Source: Excoecaria cochinchinensis (lineage: Eukaryota > Streptophyta > Magnoliopsida > Malpighiales > Euphorbiaceae). From it: DNA of 64,000 bases. Under the pieces are notes generated by a model. The model worked only from the letters and a program-made list of their open reading frames with translations, had not been told where the DNA came from and ran no database searches. The stretch spans positions 186,001-250,000 of the forward strand of contig CANTUQ010000328.1 in the NCBI GenBank assembly GCA_947683425.1. Direction: 5' to 3'. How positions within the stretch are numbered: position 1 is the stretch's first letter; the number at the start of each line of letters is the position of its first letter. Shown here in pieces: positions 10,407 through 24,155 of this stretch. A program made the position numbers and the translations under genes.

Positions 10407-11278
10407 TGAAGGCATTATACTAGGGGAAATCGCCGAAATCGAGAAATCGCCAAAAGTGGTGAAATTTTGGATCCGGGTCGAATAATTCAGGAAAACCTGA
10501 TCGGAATAGTTACCGGGAGCCTGCCGGTCACAATGCATCGAGGATTGGCTTCGTCGTGATCCGACGAATTTTTACGGGCTTCTGAAGGCATTATACTAGG
10601 GGAAATCGCCGAAATCGAGAAATCGCCAAAAGTGGTGAAATTTTGGATCCGGGTCGAATAATTCAGGAAAACCTGATCGGAATAGCTACCGGGAGCCTGC
10701 CGGTCACAATGCGTCGAGGATTGGCTTCGTCGTGATCCGACGAATTTTTACGGGCTTCTGAAGGCATTATACTAGGGGAAATCGCCGAAATCGCCAAAAG
10801 TGGTGAAATTTTGGATCCGGGTCGAATAATTCAGGAAAACCTGATCGGAATAGCTACCGGGAGCCTGCCGGTCACAATGCGTCGAGGATTGGCTTCGTCG
10901 TGATCCGACGAATTTTTACGGGCTTCTGAAGGCATTATACTAGGGGAAATCGCCGAAATCGAGAAATCGCCAAAAGTGGTGAAATTTTGGATCCGGGTCG
11001 AATAATTCAGGAAAACCTGATCGGAATAGCTACTGGGAGCCTGCCGGTAACAATGCGTCGAGGATTGGCTTCGTCGTGATCCGACGAATTTTTACGGGCT
11101 TCTGAAGGCATTATACTAGGGGAAATCGCCGAAATCGAGAAATCGCCAAAAGTGGTGAAATTTTGGATCCGGGTCGAATAATTCAGGAAAACCTGATCGG
11201 AATAGTTACCGGGAGCCTGCCGGTCACAATGCATCGAGGATTGGCTTCGTCGTGATCCGACGAATTTTTACGGGCTTC

Positions 11279-13038
11279 TGAAGGCATTATACTAGGGGAA
11301 ATCGCCGAAATCGAGAAATCGCCAAAAGTGGTGAAATTTTGGATCCGGGTCGAATAATTCAGGAAAACCTGATCGGAATAGCTACCGGGAGCCTGCCGGT
11401 CACAATGCGTCGAAGATTGGCTTCGTTGTGATCCGACGAATTTTTACGGGCTTCTGAAGGCGTTATACTAGGGGAAATTACCGAAATCGAGAAATCGCCA
11501 AAAGTGGTGAAATTTTGGATCCGGGTCGAATAATTCAGGAAAACCTGATCGGAATAGCTACTGGGAGCCTGCCGGTCACAATGCGTCGAGGATTGGCTTC
11601 GTCGTGATCCGACGCATTTTTACGGGCTTCTGAAGGCATTATACTAGGGGAAATCGCCGAAATCGAGAAATCGCCAAAAGTGGTGAAATTTTGGATCCGG
11701 GTCGAATAATTCAGGAAAACCTGATCGGAATAGCTACTGGGAACCTGCCGGTCACAATGCGTCGAGGATTGGCTTCGTTGTGATCCGACGAATTTTTACG
11801 GGCTTCTGAAGGCATTATATTAGGGGAAATCGCCGAAATCGAGAAATCGCCAAAAGTGGTGAAATTTTTGATCCGGGTCGAATAATTCAGGAAAACCTGA
11901 TCGGAATAGCTACTGGGAGCCTGCCGGTCACAATGCGTCGAAGATTGGCTTCGTCGTGATCCGACGAATTTTTACGGGCTTCTGAAGGCATTATACTAGG
12001 GGAAATTACCGAAATCGAGAAATCGCCAAAAGTGGTGAAATTTTGGATCCGGGTCGAATAATTCAGGAAAACCTGATCGGAATAGCTACTGGGAGCCTGC
12101 CGGTCACAATGCGTCGAGGATTGGCTTCGTCGTGATCCGACGCATTTTTACGGGCTTCTGAAGGCATTATACTAGGGGAAATCGCCGAAATCGAGAAATC
12201 TCCAAAAGTGGTGAAATTTTGGATCCGGGTCGAATAATTCAGGAAAACCTGATCGGAATAGCTACTGGGAACCTGCCGGTCACAATGCGTCGAGGATTGG
12301 CTTCGTCGTGATCCGACGAATTTTTACGGGCTTCTGAAGGCATTATATTAGGGGAAATCGCCGAAATCGAGAAATCGCCAAAAGTGGTGAAATTTTTGAT
12401 CCGGGTCGAATAATTCAGGAAAACCTGATCGGAATAGCTACCGGGAGCCTGCCGGTCACAATGCGTCGAAGATTGGCTTCGTCGTGATCCGACGAATTTT
12501 TACGGGCTTCTGAAGGCATTATACTAGGGGAAATTACCGAAATCGAGAAATCGCCAAAAGTGGTGAAATTTTGGATCCGGGTCGAATAATTCAGGAAAAC
12601 CTGATCGGAATAGCTACTGGGAGCCTGCCGGTCACAATGCGTCGAGGATTGGCTTCGTCGTGATCCGACGCATTTTTACGGGCTTCTGAAGGCATTATAC
12701 TAGGGGAAATCGCCGAAATCGAGAAATCGCCAAAAGTGGTGAAATTTTGGATCCGGGTCGAATAATTCAGGAAAACCTGATCGGAATAGCTACTGGGAAC
12801 CTGCCGGTCACAATGCGTCGAGGATTGGCTTCGTCGTGATCCGACGAATTTTTACGGGCTTCTGAAGGCATTATATTAGGGGAAATCGCCGAAATCGAGA
12901 AATCGCCAAAAGTGGTGAAATTTTTGATCCGGGTCGAATAATTCAGGAAAACCTGATCGAAATAGCTACTGGGAGCCTGCCGGTCACAATGCGTCGAGGA
13001 TTGGCTTCGTCGTGATCCGACGAATTTTTACGGGCTTC
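11279..13038 (+). repeat. 3-monomer HOR, 528 bp, about 3.3 units
   Basis: Ten full 176-bp monomers form a trimer rhythm. Type 1 carries GTCGAAGATTGG (in later copies with ATATTAGGGG and TTTTTGATCC), type 2 carries AAATTACCG and ends GACGCATTT, type 3 carries GGGAACCTGCC. GACGCAT occurs at 11611, 12139 and 12667, exactly 528 bp apart. No short monomers occur inside, unlike the flanks. Another type 2-3-1 run lies at 14950-15477. Confidence 0.9.
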
Positions 13039-13382
13039 TGAAAGCATTATACTAGGGGAAATCGCCGAAATCGCCGAAAGTGGTGAAATTTTGGATCCGG
13101 GTCGAATAATTCAGCAAAACCTGATCGGAATAGCTACCGGGAGCCTTCCGGTCACAATGCGTCGAGGATTGGCTTCGTCATGATCCGACGAATTTTTACG
13201 GGCTTCTGAAGGCATTATACTAGGGGAAATCGCCGAAATCGAGAAATCGCCAAAAGTGGTGAAATTTTGGATCCGGGTCGAATAATTCATGAAAACCTGA
13301 TCGGAATAGCTACCGGGAGCCTGTCGGTCACAATGCGTCGAGGATTGGCTTCGTCGTGATCCGACGAATTTTTACGGGCTTC

Positions 13383-13549
13383 TGAAGGCATTATACTAGC
13401 CGAAATCGAGAAATCGCCAAAAGTGGTGAAATTTTGGATCCGGGTCGAATAATTCAGGAAAACCTGATCGGAATAACTACCGGGAGCCTGCCGGTCACAA
13501 TGTGTCGAGGATTGGCTTCGTCGTGATCCGACGAATTTTTACGGGCTTC
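13383..13549 (+). repeat. 167-bp TAGCCG monomer, copy 4
   Basis: Again preceded by the GAAAGCATT short monomer, the CGTCATGA monomer and the CTGTCGG monomer, and followed by the TGTGTCG / AGTTACC / GCATCG chain. It lies 3487 bp beyond copy 2 of this class. The short GAAAGCATT monomer here reads GAAATCGCCGAAAGTGG. Confidence 0.87.
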
Positions 13550-14949
13550 TGAAGGCATTATACTAGGGGAAATCGCCGAAATCGAGAAATCGCCAAAAGT
13601 GGTGAAATTTTGGATCCGGGTCGAATAATTCAGGAAAACCTGATCGGAATAGTTACCGGGAGCCTGCCGGTCACAATGCATCGAGGATTGGCTTCGTCGT
13701 GATCCGACGAATTTTTACGGGCTTCTGAAGGCATTATACTAGGGGAAATCGCCGAAATCGAGAAATCGCCAAAAGTGGTGAAATTTTGGATCCGGGTCGA
13801 ATAATTCAGGAAAACCTGATCGGAATAGCTACCGGGAGCCTGCCGGTCACAATGCGTCGAGGATTGGCTTCGTCGTGATCCGACGAATTTTTACGGGCTT
13901 CTGAAGGCATTATACTAGGGGAAATCGCCGAAATCGAGAAATCGCCAAAAGTGGTGAAATTTTGGATCCGGGTCGAATAATTCAGGAAAACCTGATCGGA
14001 ATAGCTACCGGGAGCCTGCCGGTCACAATGCGTCGAGGATTGGCTTCGTCGTGATCCGACGAATTTTTACGGGCTTCTGAAGGCATTATACTAGGGGAAA
14101 TCACCGAAATCGAGAAATCGCCAAAAGTGGTGAAATTTTGGATCCGGGTCGAATAATTCATGAAAACCTGATCGGAATAGCTACTGGGAGCCTGCCGGTC
14201 ACAATGCGTCGAGGATTGGCTTCGTCGTGATCCGACGAATTTTTACGGGCTTCTGAAGGCATTATACTAGGGGAAATCGCCGAAATCGCCAAAAGTGGTG
14301 AAATTTTGGATCCGGGTCGAATAATTCAGGAAAACCTGATCGAAATAGCTACCGGGAGCCTGCCGGTCACAATGCGTCGAGGATTGGCTTCGTCGTGATC
14401 CGACGAATTTTTACGGGCTTCTGAAGGCATTATATTAGGGGAAATCGCCGAAATCGAGAAATCGCCAAAAGTGGTGAAATTTTGGATCCGGGTCGAATAA
14501 TTCAGGAAAACCTGATCGGAATAGCTACCGGGAGCCTGCCGGTCACAATGCGTCGAGGATTGGCTTCGTCGTGATCCGACGAATTTTTACGGGCTCCTGA
14601 AGGCATTATACTAGGGGAAATCGCCGAAATCGAGAAATCGCCAAAAGTGGTGAAATTTTGGATCCGGGTCGAATAATTCAGGAAAACCTGATCGGAATAG
14701 CTACCGGGAGCCTGCCGGTCACAATGCGTCGAGGATTGGCTTCGTCGTGATCCGACGAATTTTTACGGGCTTCTGAAGGCATTATACTAGGGGAAATCGC
14801 CGAAATCGAGAAATCGCCAAAAGTGGTGAAATTTTGGATCCGGGTCGAATAATTCAGGAAAACCTGATCGGAATAGCTACCGGGAGCCTGCCGGTCACAA
14901 TGCGTCGAGGATTGGCTTCGTCGTGATCCGACGAATTTTTACGGGCTTC

Positions 14950-15477
14950 TGAAGGCATTATACTAGGGGAAATTACCGAAATCGAGAAATCGCCAAAAGT
15001 GGTGAAATTTTGTATCCGGGTCGAATAATTCAGGAAAACCTGATCGGAATAGCTACTGGGAGCCTGCCGGTCACAATGCGTCGAGAATTGGCTTCGTCGT
15101 GATCCGACGCATTTTTACGGGCTTCTGAAGGCATTATACTAGGGGAAATCGCCGAAATCGAGAAATCGCCAAAAGTGGTGAAATTTTGGATCCGGGTCGA
15201 ATAATTCAGGAAAACCTGATCGGAATAGCTACTGGGAACCTGCCGGTCACAATGCGTCGAGGATTGGCTTCGTCGTGATCCGACGAATTTTTACGGGCTT
15301 CTGAAGGCATTATATTAGGGGAAATCGCCGAAATCGAGAAATCGCCAAAAGTGGTGAAATTTTGGATCCGGGTCGAATAATTCAGGAAAACCTGATCGGA
15401 ATAGCTACCGGGAGCCTGCCGGTCACAATGCGTCGAGGATTGGCTTCGTCGTGATCCGACGAATTTTTACGGGCATC
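14950..15477 (+). repeat. Detached unit of the 528-bp trimer
   Basis: Monomers with AAATTACCG/GACGCATTT, GGGAACCTGCC and ATATTAGGGG occur in the same order as in 11279-13038 but about 2 kb beyond that run. Private changes are TTTTGTATCC and GTCGAGAATTGG. This shows that blocks larger than the trimer have moved or been duplicated here. Confidence 0.8.
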
Positions 15478-16684
15478 TGAAGGCATTATACTAGGGGAAA
15501 TCGCCGAAATCGCCAAAAGTGGTGAAATTTTGGATCCGGGCCGAATAATTTAGGAAAACCTGATCGGAATAGCTATTGGGAGCCTGCCGGTCACAATGCG
15601 TCGAGGATTGGCTTCGTCGTGATCCGACGAATTTTTACGGGCTTCTGAAGGCATTATACTAGGGGAAATCGCCGAAATCGAGAAATCGCCAAAAGTGGTG
15701 AAATTTTGGATCCGGGTCGAATAATTCAGGAAAACCTGATCGGAATAGCTACTGGGAGCCTGCCGGTCACAATGCGTTGAGGATTGGCTTCGTCGTGATC
15801 CGACGAATTTTTACGGGCTTCTGAAGGCATTATACTAGGGGAAATCGAGAAATCGCCAAAAGTGGTGAAATTTTGGATCCGGGTCGAATAATTCAGGAAA
15901 ACCTGATCGGAATAGCTACTGGGAGCCTGCCGGTCACAATGCGTTGAGGATTGGCTTCGTCGTGATCCGACGAATTTTTACGGGCTTCTGAAGGCATTAT
16001 ACTAGGTGAAATCGCCGAAATCGAGAAATCGCCAAAAGTGGTGAAATTTTGGATACGGGTCGAATAATTCAGGAAAACCTGATCGGAATAGCTACTGGGA
16101 GCCTGCCGGTCACAATGCATCGAGGATTGGCTTCGTCGTGATCCGACGAATTTTTACGGGCTTCTGAAGGCATTATACTAGGGGAAATCGCAGAAATCGA
16201 GAAATCGCCAAAAGTGGTGAAATTTTGGATCCGGGTCGAATAATTCAGGAAAACCTGATCGGAATAGCTACTGGGAGCCTGCCGGTCACAATGCGTCGAG
16301 GATTGGCTTCGTCGTGATCCGACGAATTTTTACGGGCTTCTGAAAGCATTATACTAGGGGAAATCGCCGAAATCGCCGAAAGTGGCGAAATTTTGGATCC
16401 GGGTCGAATAATTCAGGAAAACCTGATCGGAATAGCTACCGGGAGCCTGCCGGTCACAATGCGTCGAGGATTGGCTTCGTCATGATCCGACGAATTTTTA
16501 CGGGCTTCTGAAGGCATTATACTAGGGGAAATCGCCGAAATCGAGAAATCGCCAAAAGTGGTGAAATTTTGGATCCGGGTCGAATAATTCAGGAAAACCT
16601 GATCGGAATAGCTACCGGGAGCCTGTCGGTCACAATGCGTCGAGGATTGGCTTCGTCGTGATCCGACGAATTTTTACGGGCTTC

Positions 16685-16851
16685 TGAAGGCATTATACTA
16701 GCCGAAATCGAGAAATCGCCAAAAGTGGTGAAATTTTGGATCCGGGTCGAATAATTCAGGAAAACCTGATCGGAATAACTACCGGGAGCCTGCCGGTCAC
16801 AATGTGTCGAGGATTGGCTTCGTCGTGATCCGACGAATTTTTACGGGCTTC
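16685..16851 (+). repeat. 167-bp TAGCCG monomer, copy 5
   Basis: Last copy of this class in the window, 3302 bp after copy 4 with the same preceding and following monomers. The preceding GAAAGCATT short monomer also has AGTGGCGAAATT. I saw no TAGCCG monomers to the right of here, which places a change of array composition between about 17 and 18.6 kb. Confidence 0.87.
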
Positions 16852-17547
16852 TGAAGGCATTATACTAGGGGAAATCGCCGAAATCGAGAAATCGCCAAAA
16901 GTGGTGAAATTTTGGATCCGGGTCGAATAATTCAGGAAAACCTGATCGGAATAGTTACCGGGAGCCTGCCGGTCACAATGCATCGAGGATTGGCTTCGTC
17001 GTGATCCGACGAATTTTTACGGGCTTCTGAAGGCATTATACTAGGGGAAATCGCCGAAATCGAGAAATCGCCAAAAGTGGTGAAATTTTGGATCCGGGTC
17101 GAATAATTCAGGAAAACCTGATCGGAATAGCTACCGGGAGCCTGCCGGTCACAATGCGTCGAGGATTGGCTTCGTCGTGATCCGACGAATTGTTACGGGC
17201 TTCTGAAGGCATTATACTAGGGGAAATCGCCGAAATCGCCAAAAGTGGTGAAATTTTGGATCCGGGTCGAATAATTCAGAAAAACCGGATCGGAATAGCT
17301 ACCGGGAGCCTGCCGGTCACAATGCATCGAGGATTGGCTTCGTCGTGATCCGATGAATTTTTACGGGCTTCTGAAGGCATTATACTAGGGGAAATCGCCG
17401 AAATCGAGAAATTGCCAAAAGTGGTGAAATTTTGGATCCGGGTCGAATAATTTAGGAAAACCTGATCGGAATAGCTACCGGGAGCCTGCCGGTCACAATG
17501 CGTCGAGGATTGGCTTCGTCGTGATCCGACGAATTTTTACGGGCTTC

Positions 17548-18763
17548 TGAAGGCATTATACTAGGGGAAATCGCCGAAATCGAGAAATCGCCAAAAGTGG
17601 TGAAATTTTGGATCCGGGTCGAATAATTCAGGAAAACCTGATCGGAATAGCTACAGGGAGCCTGCCGGTCACAATGCGTCGAGGATTGGCTTCGTCGTGA
17701 TCCGACGAATTTTTACGGGCTTCTGAAGGCATTATACTAGGGGAAATCGCCGAAATCGCCAAAAGTGGTGAAATTTTGGATCCGGGTCGAATAATTCAGG
17801 AAAACCTGATCGAAATAGCTACCGGGAGCCTGCCGGTCACAATGCGTCGAGGATTGGCTTCGTCGTGATCCGACGAATTTTTACGGGCTTCTGAAGGCAT
17901 TATACTAGGGGAAATCGCCGAAATCGCCAAAAGTGGTGAAATTTTGGATCCGGGTCGAATAATTCAGGAAAACCTGATCGGAATAGCTACCGGGAGCCTG
18001 CCGGTCACAATGCGTCGAGGATTGGCTTCGTCGTGATCCGATGAATTTTTACGGGCTTCTGAAGGCATTATATTAGGGGAAATCGCCGAAATGGAGAAAT
18101 CGCCAAAAGTGGTGAAATTTTGGATCCGGGTCGAATAATTCAGGAAAACCTGATCGGAATAGCTACTGGGAGCCTGCCGGTCACAATGCGTCGAGGATTG
18201 GCTTCGTCGTGATCCGACGAATTTTTACGCGCTTCTGAAGGCATTATACTAGGGGAAATCGCCGAAATCGAGAAATCGCCAAAAGTGGTGAAATTTTGGA
18301 TCCGGGTCGAATAATTCAGGAAAACCTGATCGGAATAGCTACCGGGAGTCTGCCGGTCACAATGTGTCGAGGATTGGCTTCGTCGTGATCCGACGAATTT
18401 TTACGGGCTTCTGAAGGCATTATACTAGAGGAAATCGCCGAAATCGAGAAATCGCCAAAAGTGGTGAAATTTTGGATCCGGGTCGAATAATTCAGGAAAA
18501 CCTGATCGGAATAGCTACCGGGAGCCTGCCGGTCACAATGCGTCGAGGATTGGCTTCGTCGTGATCCGACGAATTTTTACGGGCTTCTGAAGGCATTATA
18601 CTAGGGGAAATCGCCGAAATCGAGAAATCGCCAAAAGTGGTGAAATTTCGGATTCGGGTCGAATAATTCAGGAAAACCTGATCGGAATAGCTACCGGGAG
18701 CCTGCCGGTCACAATGCGTCGAGGATTGGCTTCGTCGTGATCCGACGAATTTTTACGGGCTTC
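17548..18763 (+). repeat. Divergent early form of the six-marker cassette
   Basis: Shows the cassette markers in order (CTACAGGG, ATATTAGGGG, TTACGCGCTTC, GAGTCTGCC, ACTAGAGG, TTTCGGATTCGGG) but with seven monomers, without CCAGTCAC, and with ACGCGC on a full-length monomer. It ends with the first clear C-form monomer (CGGATT at 18649). It sits at the junction between the T-only left domain and the mixed domain. Confidence 0.78.
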
Positions 18764-21200
18764 TGAAGGCATTATACTAGGGGAAATCGCCGAAATCGAG
18801 AAATCGCCAAAAGTGGTGAAATTTTGGATCCGGGTCGAATAATTCAGGAAAACCTGATCGGAATAGCTACCGGGAGCCTGCCGGTCACAATGTGTCGAGG
18901 ATTGGCTTCGTCGTGATCCGACGAATTTTTACGGGCTTCTGAAGGCATTATACTAGGGGAAATCGCCGAAATCGAGAAATCGCCAAAAGTGGTGAAATTT
19001 TGGATCCGGGTCGAATAATTCAGGAAAACCTGATCGAAATAGCTACCGGGAGCCTGCCGGTCACAATGCGTCGAGGATTGGCTTCGTCGTGATCCGACAA
19101 ATTTTTACGGGCTTCTGAAGGCATTATACTAGGGGAAATCGCCGAAATCGAGAAATCGCCAAAAGTGGTGAAATTTTGGATCCGGGTCGAATAATTCAGG
19201 AAAACCTGATCGGAATAGCTACCGGGAGCCTGCCGGTCACAATGCGTCGAGGATTGGCTTCGTCGTGATCCGACGAATTTTTACGGGCTTCTGAAGGCAT
19301 TATACTAGGGGAAATCGCCGAAATCGAGAAATCGCCAAAAGTGGTGAAATTTCGGATCCGGGTCGAATAATTCATGAAAACCTGATCGGAATAGCTACCG
19401 GGAGCCTGCCGGTCACAATGCGTCGAGGATTGGCTTCGTCGTGATCCGATGACTTTTTACGGGCTTCTGAAGGCATTATACTAGGGAAAATCGCCGAAAT
19501 CGAGAAATCGCCAAAAGTGGTGAAATTTCAGATCCGGGTCGAATAATTCAGGAAAACCTGATCGGAATAGCTACCGGGAGCCTGGTGGTCACAATGCGTC
19601 GAGGATTGGCTTCGTCGTGATCCGACGAATTTTTACGGGCTTCTGAAGGCATTATACTAGGGGAAATCGCCGAAATCGAGAAATCGCCAAAAGTGGTGAA
19701 ATTTCGGATCCGGGTCGAATAATTCAGGAAAACCTGATCGGAATAGCTACCGGGAGCCTGCCGGTCACAATGCGTCGAGGATTGGCTTCGTCGTGATCCG
19801 ACGAATTTTTACGGGCTTCTGAAGGCATTATACTAGGGGAAATCGCCGAAATCGCCAAAAGTGGTGAAATTTCGGATCCGGGTCGAATAATTCAGGAAAA
19901 CCTGATCGGAATAGCTATCGGGAGCCTGGCGGTCACAATGCGTCGAGGATTGGCTTCGTCGTGATCCGACGAATTTTTACGGGCTTCTGAAGGCATTATA
20001 CTAGGGGAAATCGCCGAAATCGAGAAATCGCCAAAAGTGGTGAAATTTCGGATCCTGGTCGAATAATTCAGGAAAACCTGATCGGAATAGCTACCGAGAG
20101 CCTGCCGGTCACAATGCGCCGAGGATTGGCTTCGTCGTGATCCAACGAATTTTTACGGGCTTCTGAAGGCATTATACTAGGGGAAATCGCCGAAATCGAG
20201 AAATCGCCAAAAGTGGTGAAATTTCGGATCCGGGTCGAATAATTCAGGAAAACCTGATCGGAATAGGTACCGGGAGCCTGCCGGTCACAATGCGTCGAGG
20301 ATTGGCTTCGTCGTGATCCGACGAATTTTTACGGGCTTCTGAAGGCATTACACTAGGGGAAATCGCCGAAATCGAGAAATCGCCAAAAGTGGTGAAATTT
20401 CGGATCCGGGTCGAATAATTCAGGAAAACCTGATCAGAATAGCTACCGGGAGCCTGCCGGTCACAATGCGTCGAGGATTGGCTTCGTCGTGATCCGACGA
20501 ATTTTTACGGGCTTCTGAAAGCATTATACTAGGGGAAATCGCCGAAATCGAGAAATCGCCAAAAGTGGTGAAATTTCGGATCCGGGTCGAATAATTCAGG
20601 AAAACCTGATCGGAATAGCTACCGGGAGCCTGCCGGTCATAATGCGTCGAGGATTGGCTTCGTCGTGATCCGACGAATTTTTACGGGCTTCTGAAGGCAT
20701 TATACTAGGGGAAATCGCCGAAATCGAGAAATCGCCAAAAGTGGTGAAATTTCGGATCCGGGTCGAATAATTCAGGAAAACCTGATCGGAATAGCTACCG
20801 GGAGCCTGCCAGTCACAATGCGTCGAGGATTGGCTTCGTCGTGATCCGACGAATTTTTACGGGCTTCTGAAGGCATTATACTAGGGGAAATCGCCGAAAT
20901 CGCCAAAAGTGGTGAAATTTCGGATCCGGGTCGAATAATTCAGGAAAACCTGATCGGAATAGCTACCGGGAGCCTGCCGGTCACAATGCGTCGAGGATTG
21001 GCTTCGTCGTGATCCGACGAATTTTTACGGGCTTCTGAAGGCATTATACTAGGGGAAATCGCCGAAATCGAGAAATCGCCAAAAGTGGTGAAATTTCGGA
21101 TCCGGATCGAATAATTCAGGAAAACCTGATCGGAATAGCTACCGGGAGCCTGCCGGTCACAATGCGTCGAGGATTGGCTTCGTCGTGATCCGATGAATTT
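18588..21200 (+). repeat. First run of C-form monomers (TTTCGGATCC)
   Basis: From about 18.65 kb, and continuously from about 19.35 kb, monomers read AAATTTCGGATCC where the left domain reads AAATTTTGGATCC. The C creates CGGATCCG, an 8-bp perfect palindrome, in place of the 6-bp GGATCC. Two or three T-form copies remain at 18.8-19.2 kb. Further C islands occur near 21.8-23.0, 26.1-26.3, 28.4-29.1, 32.8-33.1, 35.0-37.1 and 45.1-46.3 kb. Confidence 0.85.
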
Positions 21201-24155
21201 TTACGGGCTTCTGAAGGCATTATACTAGGGGAAATCGCCGAAATCGAGAAATCGCCAAAAGTGGTGAAATTTTGGATCCGGGTCGAATAATTCAGGAAAA
21301 CCTGATCGGAATAGCTACTGGGAGCCTGCCGGTCACAATGCGTCGAAGATTGGCTTCGTCGTGATCCGACGAATTTTTACGGGCTTCTGAAGGCATTATA
21401 CTAGGGGAAATCGCCGAAATCGCCAAAAGTGGTGAAATTTTGGATCCGGGTCGAATAATTCAGGAAAACCTGATCGGAATAGCTACCGGGAGCCTGCCGG
21501 TCACAATGCGTCAAGGATTGGCTTCGTCGTGATCCGACGAATTTTTACGGGCTTCTGAAGGCATTATATTAGGGGAAATCGCCGAAATCGAGAAATCGCC
21601 AAAAGTGGTGAAATTTTGGATCCGGGTCGAATAATTCAGGAAAACCTGATCGGAATAGCTATCGGGAGCCTGCCGGTCACAATGCGTCGAGGATTGGCTT
21701 CGTCGTGATCCGACGAATTTTTACGGGCTTCTGAAGGCATTATACTAGGGGAAATCGCCGAAATCGCCAAAAGTGGTGAAATTTCGGATCCGGGTCGAAT
21801 AATTCAGGAAAACCTGATCGGAATAGCTACCAGGAGCCTGCCGGTCACAATGCGTCGAGGATTGCCTTCGTCGTGATCTGACGAATTTTTACGGGCTTCT
21901 GAAGGCATTATACTAGGGGAAATCGCCGAAATCGAGAAATCGCCAAAAGTGGTGAAATTTCGGATCCGGGTCGAATAATTCAGGAAAACCTGATCGGAAT
22001 AGCTATCGGGAGCCTGCCGGTCACAATGCGTCGAGGATTGGCTTCGTCGTGATCCGACGAATTTTTACGGGCTTCTGAAGGCATTATACTAGGGGAAATC
22101 GCCGAAATCGCCAAAAGTGGTGAAATTTCGGATCCGGGTCGAATAATTCAGGAAAACCTGATCGGAATAGCTACCGGGAGCCTGCCGGTCACAATGCGTC
22201 AAGGATTGGCTTCGTCGTGATCCGACGAATTTTTACGGGCCTCTGAAGGCATTATACTAGGGGAAATCGCCGAAATCGAGAAATCACCAAAAGTGGTGAA
22301 ATTTCGGATCCGGGTCGAATAATTCAGGAAAACCTGATCGGAATAGCTACCGGGAGCCTGCCGGTCACAATGCGTCGAGGATTGGCTTCGTCGTGATCCG
22401 ACGAATTTTTACGGGCTTCTGAAGGCATTATACTAGGGGAAATCGCCGAAATCGAGAAATCGCCAAAAGTGGTGAAATTTCGGATCCGGGTCGAATAATT
22501 CAGGAAAACCTGATCGGAATAGCTACCGGGAGCCTGCCGGTCACAATGCGTCGAGGATTGGCTTCGTCGTGATCAGACGAATTTTTACGGGCTTCTGAAG
22601 GCATTATACTAGGGGAAATCGCCGAAATCGCCAAAAGTGGTGAAATTTCGGATCCGGGTCGAATAATTCAGGAAAACCTGATCGGAATAGCTACCTGGAG
22701 CCTGCCGGTCACAATGCATCGAGGATTGGCTTCGTCGTGATCCGACGACTTTTTACGGGCTTCTGAAGGCATTATACTAGGGAAAATCGCCGAAATCGAG
22801 AAATCGCCAAAAGTGGTGAAATTTCGGATCCGGGTCGAATAATTCGGGAAAACCTGATCGGAATAGCTACCGGGAGCCTGCCGGTCACAATGCGTCGAGG
22901 ATTGGCTTCGTCGTGATCCGACGAATTTTTACGGGCTTCTGAAGGCATTATACTAGGGGAAATCGCCGAAATCGAGAAATCGCCAAAAGTGGTGAAATTT
23001 CGGATCCGGGTCGAATAATTCAGGAAAACCTGATCGGAATAGCTACTGGGAGCCTGCCGGTCACAATGCGTCGAGGATTGGCTTCGTCGTGATCCGACGA
23101 ATTTTTACGGGCTTCTGAAGGCATTATACTAGGGGAAATCGCCGAAATCGCCAAAAGTGGTGAAATTTTGGATCCGGGTCGAATAATTCAGGAAAACCTG
23201 ATCGGAATAGCTACCGGGAGCCTGCCGGTCACAATGCGTCGAGGATTGGCTTCGTCGTGATCCGACGAATTTTTACGGGCTTCTGAAGGCATTATATTAG
23301 GGGAAATCGCCGAAATCGAGAAATCGCCAAAAGTGGTGAAATTTTGGATCCGGGTCGAATAATTCAGGAAAACCTGATCGGAATAGCTACCGGGAGCCTG
23401 CCGGTCACAATGCGTCGAGGATTGGCTTCGTCGTGATCCGACGAATTTTTACGGGCTTCTGAAGGCATTATACTAGGGGAAATCACCGAAATCGAGAAAT
23501 CGCCAAAAGTGGTGAAATTTTGGATCCGGGTCGAATAATTCAGGAAAACCTGATCGGAATAGCTACTGGGAGCCTGCCGGTCACAATGCGTCGAGGATTG
23601 GCTTCGTCGTGATCCGACGAATTTTTACGGGCTTCTGAAGGCATTATACTAGGGGAAATCGCCGAAATCGCCAAAAGTGGTGAAATTTTGGATCCGGGTC
23701 GAATAATTCAGGAAAACCTGATCGGAATAGCTACCGGGAGCCTGCCGGTCACAATGCGTCGAGGATTGGATTCGTCGTGATCCGACGAATTTTTACGGGC
23801 TTCTGAAGGCATTATATTAGGGGAAATCGCCGAAATCGAGAAATCGCCAAAAGTGGTGAAATTTTGGATCCGGGTCGAATAATTCAGGAAAACCTGATCG
23901 GAATAGCTACCGGGAGCCTGCCGGTCACAATGCGTCGAGGATTGGCTTCGTCGTGATCCGACGAATTTTTACGGGCTCCTGAAGGCATTATACTAGGGGA
24001 AATCGCCGAAATCGAGAAATCGCCAAAAGTGGTGAAATTTTGGATCCGGGTCGAATAATTCAGGAAAACCTGATCGGAATAGCTACCGGGAGCCTGCCGG
24101 TCACAATGCGTCGAGGATTGGCTTCGTCGTGATCCGACAAATTTTTACGGGCTTC

